Source: Brachionus plicatilis (taxonomy: Eukaryota > Rotifera > Eurotatoria > Ploima > Brachionidae). From it: DNA of 15,637 nt. The notes under the pieces are model-generated. The model worked only from the letters and a program-made list of their open reading frames with translations. It had not been told where the DNA came from and did no database searches. The stretch is from assembly GCA_010279815.1 (NCBI GenBank), contig QEOQ01000122.1:1673683-1689319 (forward strand). The letters run 5' to 3'. This document shows, piece after piece, positions 1 through 8,111 of this stretch. Within the stretch, counting starts at the first letter, position 1. Each line of letters begins with the position of its first letter. A program made the translations under genes and the position numbers.

Positions 1-428
1 ACTTTATCATTCTTCAAGAAGTCAAAAAACAAAATCGTCAAATAGAACTATATATCAACAAAATTAATTTTAGGGATAAAATTTTAAAGACTGTTCGGAG
101 TAATATCGAAACATCAATAATAGAAAGACTAAATAGAAATGAATTTGTAACAGGATCTTCAAATGGTGAATTGTGCATTTGGAATTCAGATTTATCTGTC
201 AAACTAAAAAAAAAGTGTCATTCCTCAGCTATTTCTGGAATTATGCTGTGTGTTGACGGAAATATTGTGAGCATAAGCTCTCAAGATGGAATTATCAAGA
301 TTTGGAATTCTGAAGATTTGAGTCTTATATGTCAATCCAGTATGAAAAATTCAATATTTGCCAAACTTTTAAATTGTGGCAAATTGCTTTGTATTGATTC
401 AGATCAAAATGCTTACATCACCGATTAA
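1..428 (+). CDS. 3' fragment of a RING/WD-type gene (partial, runs off left edge)
   Basis: The frame that begins at base 3 is open to the TAA at 426-428, giving 141 codons with the 5' end outside the window. From base 120 onward it matches residues 422-523 of the complete gene at 2754-4325, with three amino-acid differences (R for E427, Q for K476, C for Y492) and one silent change. It carries the same two WD-type blades, GELCIW and GIIKIW. Upstream of base 120 the nucleotide match to the last part of the other gene stops abruptly. The in-frame residues there include INKINFRDKILK, which resembles INKIDLKREILK in the helical region of the complete protein (residues 97-108). It may therefore be a shortened or chimeric paralog. 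An unseen intron ending near 119 is the alternative, because TAATAG precedes the match. Whether it is expressed cannot be told. Confidence 0.65.
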   Translation, partial: FIILQEVKKQNRQIELYINKINFRDKILKTVRSNIETSIIERLNRNEFVTGSSNGELCIWNSDLSVKLKKKCHSSAISGIMLCVDGNIVSISSQDGIIKIWNSEDLSLICQSSMKNSIFAKLLNCGKLLCIDSDQNAYITD

Positions 429-597
429 TTTCTATAAAAACTTTGGCACATTTTTTTTATAACTAGGAAAATTTAAGATTTATTTAATTTTATTCCAATT
501 AAAAAAGATTGAATGATCTAAATTAATTATAAACCACTTGTACTGAAAAATAAATTTTTCGTTCCCTTTTATTTATTCGACAAAATACCAATTTAAT
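120..597 (+). repeat. Duplicated 3' gene end, copy A (partner 4017-4494)
   Basis: These 478 bases align without gaps to 4017-4494 at a constant offset of 3,897. I count seven mismatches: 135-136, 282, 331, 341, one in the T-run near 458, and one near 537. The match covers the last 309 coding bases, the stop codon and about 170 bases of 3' UTR with its polyadenylation signal. Weaker similarity continues to about 655. Near-identity through non-coding sequence points to recent duplication or gene conversion rather than selection on the protein. Confidence 0.95.
549..554 (+). terminator. Polyadenylation signal AATAAA of the partial RING/WD gene
   Basis: AATAAA lies 121 bases after the stop at 428, in the block conserved with the paralog, whose copy is at 4446-4451. 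Such hexamers arise often by chance in DNA this AT-rich. Conservation of position is weak support because the whole block is duplicated. Confidence 0.4.
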
Positions 598-1098
598 CAA
601 AAATTGATATGTTTGTTTTAAAAAACAAATAATGAATTATAATTTAAATTTAAATTTTTATTTTTTTTAAATTTAAAAAAATAACTAATATTAAGATTTA
701 TTTTAAATAGATTCCATTTTTTTTAAGGTTGATAATTTTACCTTTTTTTTCCTTAAAAATTTTTAATATATGATAATATTTGCATCTGTTGATGATCCTA
801 TTTTCTAGAAATTAGTCTTTCCAAACGTTCTAGTTTATTCTCTTACTCATGTCTTATTCTTTCTAAATTTTTAATATTTCAACTACTTAATCATATTAAT
901 ATAATTATTATCAGTTAAATCTTTGTATTCTGAAAATGTTGCTTGTTTCGGTACATTTCGTTTTTTGCTCAAAAATATTTTTTTTAAATTAGATTTTTGT
1001 TATTATTATTTTATTTTGATAAATTAATTTCCCTGAGGAATAATTTAAAAGGCTGAGACATTTTTGTCATTTTTTTCTTGTATAAAATTCCAATAAAC
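598..1098. other. AT-rich spacer, no gene seen
   Basis: This stretch begins with about 60 bases of diverged similarity to 4495-4560, the tail of the duplicated 3' UTR. The rest is AT-rich, with many stops in all frames. Only a 14-codon coiled-coil-like stretch on the minus strand (801-842) stood out, and it is bounded by stops. Confidence 0.6.
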
Positions 1099-1199
1099 AG
1101 TGCCGATTCGACAAGTGGATTTCTGGTAATTTTAGGTAATTTTATGTAAAAACTTGGTAAAAATGAAAATGCCAAAAAAAAAGCTCGGAAAGTACAATG

Positions 1200-1217
1200 T
1201 TGTACAAATTTGTACAA
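1200..1217. repeat. Perfect 18-bp palindrome
   Basis: TTGTACAAATTTGTACAA equals its own reverse complement. It lies inside the inverted-repeat element at 1099-1897. It could be a dimeric protein site or chance in AT-rich DNA; nothing nearby tells which. Confidence 0.6.
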
Positions 1218-1558
1218 TATTATACATTTTATAGAACCATTTTTGCAAAATTTGAAAATAAACTATAACTTTTTTACTTTTTGTCCTGGAATTTTTGTAC
1301 AAATATATCATAATTCAAAATGATCCTCAAAACGATGAAGAATTAACTATTTTAATTTTCGAATTTCAAAAAAATTTTACAATTACTAAAAGTAATAATC
1401 ACATAAGTCGATTAAAAAAGTGAATAATTCTAAAAATTTAAAAGATTAAAAATGTGTTATTTTTTTTTATAGGAAATTAATATTGTGTTAGACAAAAATG
1501 GCGGATGGTCGGACTGCTAGTTTATTAAAAAAATTAAAAAATTCTTAATTTTCTTTCT

Positions 1559-1624
1559 AAAGTTACTTTTTTTACCTAAATTTACGTAATAATTAGTAAA
1601 AAAAAAATAAAAAAAGTAACTTTT
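1559..1624. repeat. Short inverted repeat around a TACGTAA core
   Basis: AAAGTTACTTTTTTTAC on the left is mirrored by AAAAAAAGTAACTTTT on the right, with AAATTTACGTAAT between them. The same TACGTAAAT motif recurs in the hairpin at 1801-1892 and in the repeat at 14633-14918, which suggests related repeat sequence. Confidence 0.5.
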
Positions 1625-1760
1625 GGTAAAATATAATCAAATAAATAGAAACTAACTAAAATAAACAAATTAATAAATAATAAATAAAAAATAAATAAAT
1701 TTTTGAAAAATACAAAAAAATGGGCTTTTTTGGCATTTTCATTTTTACCAATTTTTACGT

Positions 1761-1796
1761 AAATTTACTTAAATTTACTTAAATTTACTTAAATTT
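1761..1796 (+). repeat. Tandem decamer, three copies of AAATTTACTT plus AAATTT
   Basis: AAATTTACTT occurs at 1761-1770, 1771-1780 and 1781-1790, followed by a partial copy AAATTT. It lies just before the left arm of the 40-bp hairpin and resembles that arm's TACGTAAATTT, so it may have grown by replication slippage from the element end. Confidence 0.85.
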
Positions 1797-1800
1797 GACA

Positions 1801-1892
1801 CGATTTGACAAGTGGATTTCTGGTAATTTTACGTAAATTTTAATAAAAAAATAAATTTACGTAAAATTACCATAAATCTACTTGTCAAATCG
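1801..1892. repeat. 40-bp hairpin with 12-base loop
   Basis: The left arm (1801-1840) starts CGATTTGACAAGTGGATTTC. The right arm (1853-1892), reverse complemented, is the same 40 bases with two mismatches (G/A and C/A). The 12-base loop is all A and T. This is the strongest local hairpin in the window. Its arms are further copies of the terminal repeat described for 1099-1897. Confidence 0.9.
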
Positions 1893-1897
1893 CCACT

Positions 1898-2710
1898 AGT
1901 ATTTACGCTAGAAAAAAATAATCTGAAGTACATTTTTCCTTATTTTTTAATATTATTTTTTAAGATTTTTTAAAATTAACTTTCTACTTAGAAAAAAATG
2001 GCGTAAAGGAAAAACTCACTTAATGTCTGCTTGGATTTTTTGAGACTTTTTTAAACATTTATGTAAAAAATTTGATTTATTTATTTAATAGTTTAGATTG
2101 TAGATTTTGGAAATTCGGTATTTTTTTTAATTAATCTTTACCTAAATAAAGCTTCTTCAGACTAAAAAAACGATAACTCAAAGAAAAATTCAAATAGAAT
2201 ATAATAAAATAAATGATTAAAAAATTTTAATATTAGTATAGATTAATAATAACAAAATATTCAAAAATATTGTTAACTTATATGCTGCAATTTTTTTAAA
2301 CCAAAAGAATTAAATTGATGTATAAAAAAAGACATAAATAAAATTTAAAAAAATGGATTTTAAATACTATTGATTTGATTGATTTAAAGAGATTAAGAAT
2401 TTTCTTGATTTTTATTACAATCTGAAGGAACTTAAGCCTGCTAAAATGACAAATCAATGAAAATAGATAATTTATCTTTTTTTTATCTTTAATTTAAAAT
2501 TATCAAAAAAGTTAAAAAAATTTTCTAACTTGAAAATTTAAGCCCCTCAAAACTGCTTCCAACTTAGAAATTATTTTAATAATTTTAAAAATGAAAATTA
2601 TCAGTCTTGACCTGATTAAAATTTTGGAATAATTATTATATTAAAAAAAAATTTATAACAAAAATTGAACCAAATAAAAATTATTTAAAAATTTTTAGAT
2701 AAAGCCAAAG
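1898..2710. other. AT-rich spacer upstream of the RING/WD gene
   Basis: I see no coding frame, RNA gene or strong repeat here. Many homopolymer A and T runs and stops occur in all six frames. The proximal promoter of the gene at 2754 should lie at its right end. Confidence 0.5.
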
Positions 2711-2718
2711 TATTTAAA
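2711..2718 (+). promoter_or_regulatory. Possible TATA-like box for the RING/WD gene
   Basis: TATTTAAA lies 36-43 bases before the ATG at 2754. The position would give a very short 5' leader. The background is so rich in A and T that this is only a candidate. Confidence 0.2.
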
Positions 2719-2753
2719 AAGTGTGTAGAGTTTAGATTTAATTTAAAATTAAA

Positions 2754-4325
2754 ATGAACTGTGAATATTGTAGTAAAAAAGAAGATGATTTATATCTTTT
2801 TGTTCTCCCGTGTGGCTATTCAGTTTGTTATGACCATTTAACAAGCCAGGACGAGTCGTTCAATTGTTTTGTTTGCCAAGACCATGTGATCGAAAAACAA
2901 AGCTGTTTTAGAATGAAAAAAAATGAGAAAAAATTGGACAAAGTTTTATTTTTTACTGTGAAAGAGTCAATAATGGATTTGTGTAATCAAATCGACGAGA
3001 TCGATTCAGGATGCTTTACAACAAATTATTTATCCAAAGTAATTAACAAAATAGATTTAAAGAGAGAAATTTTAAAAGATTATTTTATTAAACAAATCGA
3101 TGATTATTACGAGGATTTAATCGATCAAATAAAAGAACATGAATCAGAATTTATCGATTCGTTTAAAAATGATCTAGACAGAGTAAATAGTGAGGATGTC
3201 CGAAATAATTTAAACATTCTTCTTCAAAATGATTCAGAAGACGATTTATTTGACTATAAAACTTACAATGAAGCTTTATTTGATTTGAGAGAGAAAAATT
3301 TTTACAAATTTTTAAAAAACGTGAAAAGTTTTAAAGATATTGACTTCTATGAAGGCCAACAAAATCAAGATATAAAAATACCTCAAATGTTTGGATTTTT
3401 AAGAACAAAAAATGAAGCTCTAATCGTAAAGGAACCATCTTTTAAACTAAAAAAATTAACCAATTTATCAAACAACTTTAAATTGCTATGTAAATTTGGT
3501 TTGGCTAAATTTGAGATATTAAACAATGGTCAAATAGTATCCACTTCATTTACACAGCGCTCAAATTTATTGATCATTGATCCTGTTACTGGACAGACTT
3601 GTGAACTAAATGGAAAAAATCCAATTGAATTTTTATTTAAGACTGAAAATGACGAAATTTTGACCATTGATTCAGAGTTTCAAATGAATCTTTGGCTGAA
3701 TGGTGTATGTGAGAAAAATTTTTGTCTCGCGAGAAAAAAAATAATTCAAGCCGACTTGGTGGAAGATAAAATTGTTACTATTAGTGAAGATGTTTTTGTA
3801 ACAGTTATCAAATATTATGATGGAAAAATCCTTTCCCATTTTTATTTAAATCTAAACTATGATCAAAATTTTAAGATATTTACAGCTTTTTCAGATTTTA
3901 TTATTATTGTGATGACTGAATGCATCTATTCATATTCATATCTATGTAGATTTGAAAGTATGAGTGTAAATGAAGAAAATAAAAAGCTGCAAAATTATTA
4001 CATTGATATACCTGCGATAGAAAGACTAAATGAAAATGAATTTGTAACAGGATCTTCAAATGGTGAATTGTGCATTTGGAATTCAGATTTATCTGTCAAA
4101 CTAAAAAAAAAGTGTCATTCCTCAGCTATTTCTGGAATTATGCTGTGTGTTGACGGAAATATTGTGAGCATAAGCTCTAAAGATGGAATTATCAAGATTT
4201 GGAATTCTGAAGATTTGAGTCTTATATATCAATCCAGCATGAAAAATTCAATATTTGCCAAACTTTTAAATTGTGGCAAATTGCTTTGTATTGATTCAGA
4301 TCAAAATGCTTACATCACCGATTAA
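2754..4325 (+). CDS. RING-like zinc finger / helical / beta-propeller protein, 523 aa, intronless
   Basis: Likely a cytosolic adaptor or ubiquitin-ligase-like protein; the substrate is unknown and ligase activity is not shown. Residues 4-41 form a RING-like finger: C4-x2-C7, C20, C25, H28, C38-x2-C41. The usual C-G-H is C-G-Y (C20-G-Y22), and the later C-x2-C is C25-x2-H28, so one normal zinc ligand is replaced by Tyr. Residues about 60-200 are charged and helical. From about 240 to the end there are beta-propeller-like repeats, the clearest ending in NLW (314), GELCIW (437-442) and GIIKIW (478-483). The ATG is supported by an in-frame TAA at 2739-2741. There is no signal peptide or membrane segment. 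The protein ends straight after the last blade. Its 3' end is duplicated at 120-597. A gene on the other strand converges on it. A TRIM/RING-WD40-like family is the best description; I recognise no specific ortholog. Confidence 0.85.
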   Translation: MNCEYCSKKEDDLYLFVLPCGYSVCYDHLTSQDESFNCFVCQDHVIEKQSCFRMKKNEKKLDKVLFFTVKESIMDLCNQIDEIDSGCFTTNYLSKVINKIDLKREILKDYFIKQIDDYYEDLIDQIKEHESEFIDSFKNDLDRVNSEDVRNNLNILLQNDSEDDLFDYKTYNEALFDLREKNFYKFLKNVKSFKDIDFYEGQQNQDIKIPQMFGFLRTKNEALIVKEPSFKLKKLTNLSNNFKLLCKFGLAKFEILNNGQIVSTSFTQRSNLLIIDPVTGQTCELNGKNPIEFLFKTENDEILTIDSEFQMNLWLNGVCEKNFCLARKKIIQADLVEDKIVTISEDVFVTVIKYYDGKILSHFYLNLNYDQNFKIFTAFSDFIIIVMTECIYSYSYLCRFESMSVNEENKKLQNYYIDIPAIERLNENEFVTGSSNGELCIWNSDLSVKLKKKCHSSAISGIMLCVDGNIVSISSKDGIIKIWNSEDLSLIYQSSMKNSIFAKLLNCGKLLCIDSDQNAYITD

Positions 4326-4494
4326 TTTCTATAAAAACTTTGGCACATTTTTTTAATAACTAGGAAAATTTAAGATTTATTTAATTTTATTCCAATTAAA
4401 AAAGATTGAATGATCTAAATTAATTATAAACCATTTGTACTGAAAAATAAATTTTTCGTTCCCTTTTATTTATTCGACAAAATACCAATTTAAT
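4017..4494 (+). repeat. Duplicated 3' gene end, copy B (partner 120-597)
   Basis: This is the intact-gene copy of the duplicated block, starting at codon 422 (ATA of the IERLN stretch) and ending in the 3' UTR. Bases immediately before it (CCTGCG) do not match the sequence before copy A (ATCAATA), so the left edge is sharp to within about four bases. The right edge fades over about 60 bases. Confidence 0.95.
4446..4451 (+). terminator. Polyadenylation signal AATAAA of the RING/WD gene
   Basis: AATAAA lies 121 bases after the stop. A second AATAAA at 4492-4497 is an alternative. The hexamer is common by chance at this base composition. Confidence 0.4.
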
Positions 4495-4497
4495 AAA

Positions 4498-5103
4498 AAA
4501 ATTTTATTTTTGTTTTAAATAACGAATAAATTAATTGTCATTTAAATTTATATTTTGTTTTAGTTCGGTTTAAAAATACATTTTTTGTCCATAAAAAAAT
4601 TTTAGTTTCTCATTTTTTTCGTATGACTGTCATTAATTTCGAAGCCAATTACCCTGTCGGACTCCCTTAGTCAAAATCTTTTTTGTTTAAAATATTTTAA
4701 ATGTTTACAACAATTTTTTTCATCAAGATAAGGTTTAAAATGATATTTATTAAGAATTTAAGTAATTTTTCTTTGGATAAACAAACCTTGAACGTTTTGC
4801 TGAATAAACCATTACATATAAAATATATTTAATCATTAAATGATAAAATTCACAAATTTCTTTTATTGTAAAATAATATTAATTCTTCAAGATATTAGTA
4901 ATACGTTTTTAATGGTGTTGCTTTAAATTATTATAATATTTTTAAAATTTTTTTATATTTTTATTATTTGTTGAGCTTTTTGAGTAATTTTGTGTTTAAA
5001 CTTGAAAAAAGTTTCTAGATGACAAAACGAAAACTTTATCTTTAAGCTATCTTAATTTAATTTTAATTAAAATTATCAAAAACAAAAAAAGTTAATTTAA
5101 TAT
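4498..5103. other. AT-rich spacer between two convergent genes
   Basis: This lies between the 3' ends of the RING/WD gene (+) and the micro-exon gene (-). I see no convincing gene. A 15-codon ATG frame at about 4624-4671 (+) is in slightly GC-richer sequence but is too short to call. Confidence 0.5.
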
Positions 5104-5109
5104 TTTATT
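5104..5109 (-). terminator. Polyadenylation signal (AATAAA on minus strand) for the micro-exon gene
   Basis: TTTATT on the plus strand reads AATAAA on the minus strand, about 88 bases past the TGA at 5197-5199. The position is plausible; the motif alone is weak evidence. Confidence 0.35.
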
Positions 5110-5196
5110 AAAGATATATTAAATATGTTAACACGGATACAGAGTTGTTAAAAAAACAAAAATTTTTTCTTTTGTTTTTCGGTTTTTTTCATATTT

Positions 5197-6317
5197 TCAT
5201 TCATGGAATTCTTCCGACGGATCGCTTAAAAAAATATTAATAAAAGATTCAAAAGTTTCATATATTTCTATACAGTCTTGTTGTTGAGTGTTGTCAGCAG
5301 TGTCTTAAAAAAAATTAATCAAAAATTATAAATTTAAAAATATTTTTGAGCTTTAGAAAATTTAATTTTACCCTGGTGAATTATAATTGTAGAAACTTTT
5401 TACAAAATAATTAAAGTAAGATAAGAAAATTTTAGAATTAAAAATTTACAGTCATGATGAGTTTTATCTTTAGCCACCTTAAAAGATGTCTGTTTTGAGA
5501 AAACAATTTCTTTTAAATAAATTAGGGTCAAAATTTACAAAAAATTAAATCATAAATTTCAATACCCTGTAGTGCATTAGCAACTTCCACCATAGCTTAT
5601 ATTTTATAAATTATTAATATAGAACGAAAACATTTAATTATTAAAATTACCATTTTCAACTTTATTTAGTCGAGAATCAACATAAAGTATAAATTTTTTG
5701 TTTTCATTATGTTTTTCCAAAACTAAACGGAAAAAGTCAAATTAACAATTAAAATATTTTTAACTAGTTAACCTCTATGATGGCTTTTTTCTAGACGGTC
5801 TATTCTTTTTTCTAGTCCCATCTTAATTTCATTTAAATCTTAAATATTAAAAATATAATTTTAAAAATTTATAAATTTCATTTTATCCAGTATTTTGATT
5901 ATAAATAAGTCATCAAATTTGTAAATGTTTACTTATCTGATTATTGATATCCAACTCATCAATCATTTTCTCAATCCTGTTTAAACCTTTGAAAAAATTA
6001 AAATTATACAAAAAAATGTAAATTTTGAATAAAAACGATTTTAATGTATCTCCTCTCATTTTAAGAATTTAAAATTCAATAAAAATTTAAGAATTTTAAT
6101 TTTAGTTTAAGGAAAATTTAAATATTTATATTTTTTATAAAAAAAATTTTACTCTCTAATATTGATTTTATATTATCCGGAAGCTTCTCATCAGTTTTTT
6201 CATTCAAAATTTTTGATAAACTTTCTTCATTTTGCTTTAATCAATATTTTAAGCTGGAAAACTAATATTAATAATTGGATTTACTTTTTTTTCCTAAAGG
6301 TAATTTTCATCAGCCAT
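5197..6317 (-). CDS. Nine-exon micro-exon gene, helical protein of about 160 aa, in-frame TAG at codon 8
   Basis: I do not recognise the protein. Exons from 5' to 3' on the minus strand: 6285-6317 (33 nt, MADENYL then TAG, EKK), 6153-6234 (82), 5933-5986 (54), 5773-5838 (66), 5651-5722 (72), 5566-5595 (30), 5450-5467 (18), 5372-5395 (24), 5197-5303 (107, ending SEEFHE and TGA). All eight introns are GT-AG and 50-166 nt long. The first junction is phase 0 and the other seven are phase 1, so exons 3-8 are all symmetric multiples of three. Exons 2-5 encode charged, coiled-coil-like helix (for example LNRIEKMIDELD and LEKRIDRLEKS). The C-terminus is acidic. I see no signal peptide. The only defect is TAG at 6294-6296. 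It could be a real null mutation, a base error, or a sign that the true start lies elsewhere. Exon 7 is the least certain: a 40-nt version (5450-5489) is open but breaks the phase. Confidence 0.7.
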
Positions 6318-6378
6318 TGAATTAAATTTATGAAAAAGAATTAAAAATTTTAAATAAATTCTTGTAATTATTGAACTT

Positions 6379-6650
6379 TTAAAGAACAAAATGAAAATGA
6401 TTTGGTCCATTAAGCAAAGAATTCTTAAAACAAAATAAACTTTTTGAATAAAATGTTAAATTAAAAAAGTGTTTATTTTATACCGAGCATAAACCATTCT
6501 TCAAATTCAAATCCTTTAATTAAAGCAAGTAAATCGATTTAATTATGATGTAAATAAATTTAATTTATTTTAATTTTAAAATATTTTAGTAAAATAAAAT
6601 TACCAGAGGGTAGTAGAAGATATAAATAAATGTTTTTATAAATGTTTCAT
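6379..6650 (-). other. Possible 3' exons of another minus-strand gene
   Basis: Three short open pieces join with GT-AG borders and consistent phase: 6604-6650 (reads ETFIKTFIYIFYYPL), 6484-6513 (DLNLKNGLCS) and 6379-6423 (NSLLNGPNHFHFVL, then TAA). The middle piece can also be read in another frame as FEFEEWFML. Short open pieces like these are expected fairly often by chance in AT-rich DNA. I could not link them securely to the open frame upstream, so this is a candidate only. Confidence 0.22.
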
Positions 6651-6797
6651 CTAATTACAGCATAAATGAAGTTTGAATATTTGAAAAAATAATATTTGTC
6701 ACTTTTTAAAAATTTGAATTCACAAAAATAAGTAAAAATAATAATTCTAAAATTTTAAAATTTAAATTGAATAAATTAAATATGAGAGAAAAATTCA

Positions 6798-7067
6798 AAA
6801 AAGGAAAAGAAAGAATAAAGAGAATAATTCAAAATCAATTAAAAATTCTTTTCTAATTTTAAAATACAGTTTTAATCCATAAAGTTGGATTAAAAGTTTG
6901 ACCGTAAAGATATCAGCAAGATTTGAACCGAATTTAAATGTCAATAAATTATTTTCAACGATAAAGTAAATTTTCTTTTCATTAAATAAATCTTCTTTAA
7001 AATTTCTTTTTGTATTTAAAAAATCATTTTTATTCGAAATTACTCTACTTTCAAAAAAAATATGTCT
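6798..7067 (-). other. 90-codon open stretch without ATG, possible internal exon
   Basis: The minus-strand frame runs from the TAA at 7068-7070 to the TGA at 6795-6797 without a stop, which is long for sequence this AT-rich. Its middle (about 6850-7020) includes YFIVENNLLTFKFGSNL and looks protein-like; the last 30 codons are low-complexity Phe/Leu. There is no start codon, so it would have to be an internal exon. A phase-1 donor (G|GTTCAA) would join it to 6650 but would drop half of the plausible residues. I recognise no domain. Confidence 0.25.
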
Positions 7068-7070
7068 TTA

Positions 7071-7532
7071 AATTTGGAAAATATTTTTTGGCGACAAATA
7101 TGAATGTCCTTCCTTGTACCAACAAAAGATTCAAATATGAATAGAATGGGAAAAAAAAGGAAAAAACTTTGGCAAAATCGTGCTTGTGAAAAAGTAAAAA
7201 AAATCAAAAAATAATAAAAATTATAAAAAAATCTTTGCATTAAAATTAATCTATATTTATGAAGAAAAATTTTTTAATGATATCTATCTTGGTAGAAAAC
7301 TTCTTTGAGTCAATTATTTAGAAAAAGCTTTTGATAGTTAAACGAAAGCCGCTTGAACAAATATAATCAAAATGCGGACGCCAACCTATTGTAATTTTTG
7401 AAATTTTTTTATCCAAAAACTTATAAATAAACTATTTTTATATTTTTGTATTTTTTTATATTTATCATAATGAAATTTTTATAGATAATATTAAATTACA
7501 ATAATATTATTAAATTACTAGATTTTTTGGTA
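7071..7532. other. Spacer with several short overlapping open frames
   Basis: Between 7080 and 7390 the sequence is slightly less AT-rich and open for 15-35 codons in frames on both strands, none with splice borders I trust. It may be a decayed gene or transposon. I make no call. Confidence 0.4.
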
Positions 7533-8036
7533 ACTTGAAGTTGATGATCAAATCAAATAATCGTTTCAATACAAAAAGTTTTTCTTAAGATATTAAAATA
7601 AATCATTGATTTAATTTAAATAATTTTAATGTAGCATGATACACATACAAAATACAAAAAATTTTGCAAAAAAATTTACTCAATCCATTGATAAAATAAA
7701 ATTTTAATTTAATTAAATGATTTTTTATAAAGTTCTATTTTCATTTTATTACTTATTAAAGAATTTATTATTTGAATTTCTTTTTTAAAATTAATTTTGA
7801 ATGCTAGACACAGATTCTTTTTTAATAAATGAACTTTACAAATAATCAGTAAATACATTCAGATATAAAAATCGATTATCAATGGATTGAGAAAATGTTT
7901 TTTTCATAAATTTTCAATTTATGTTTTAAATCTACAATACATATAAAGAATGTAACATTGAAATTATTTAAATTAAATCAAAGATTAATTTTAATATCTA
8001 AGTATTTACTTTTTGAATTAGTTATCAACTTCAAGA
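7533..8036. mobile_element. 504-bp near-palindrome, foldback or MITE-like element
   Basis: The left arm (7533-7745) and right arm (7823-8036) are inverted copies about 210 bases long around a 77-base centre. Outer ends pair as ACTTGAAGTTGAT (7533-7545) with ATCAACTTCAAGA (8024-8036), 12 of 13 bases. The block around 7585-7637 matches its partner at nearly 90%, with one gap. Innermost is a perfect 15-bp pair, TCAATCCATTGATAA (7680-7694) and TTATCAATGGATTGA (7876-7890). There is no coding capacity. I could not identify a clear target-site duplication, so the exact ends are approximate. Confidence 0.8.
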
Positions 8037-8109
8037 TGACGATTTTTTTTATTTAAGTGTTAAATAAATTTATAATAATAATTTTTTTTAACAAAAAATA
8101 GAATATTTT

Positions 8110-8111
<2 letters not shown>

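Larger units (their letters stand above)
1099..1897. mobile_element. Inverted-repeat element, probably a non-autonomous DNA transposon
   Basis: The left end (1099-1143) reads AGTGCCGATTCGACAAGTGG and onward. The right end (1853-1897), read on the minus strand, begins AGTGGCGATTTGACAAGTAG. Both continue into GATTTNTGGTAATTTTANGTAA. A second inverted pair lies inside: about 1132-1178 (GGTAAAAATGAAAATGCCAAAAA) against about 1718-1775. A third copy of the end sequence sits at 1801-1840. No transposase frame is present. Outer ends of CAGTG and CACTA would suit the hAT pattern, but the 8 bases flanking each end do not match, so no target-site duplication is visible and the family is uncertain. Confidence 0.55.

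Noticed and set aside
801..842. Minus-strand stretch reading ENKLERLERLISRK, similar in style to exon 4 of the micro-exon gene
   Set aside because: Only 14 codons between two stops, and the nucleotide alignment to 5773-5838 needs gaps. Coiled-coil-like residues are cheap in A-rich sequence.
1011..1217. 68-codon minus-strand ORF
   Set aside because: It overlaps the left end of the inverted-repeat element and reads through repeat sequence and A/T runs.
6604..6650. Resemblance of ETFIKTFIYIFYYPL to the N-terminal domain of Ras exchange factors
   Set aside because: Too short, the following exon does not keep the matching frame (the frame with DLLALIK has no acceptor), and no catalytic domain follows.
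7040..7240. 66-codon minus-strand ORF
   Set aside because: The first half is low-complexity Phe/Tyr from T-runs. The protein-like part is equally plausible in other frames, so no frame can be chosen.
7250..7390. Plus-strand stretch with two adjacent open pieces (about 20 and 14 codons) split by a TAG
   Set aside because: Too short to separate from chance, and the opposite strand is similarly open; no splice borders support it.
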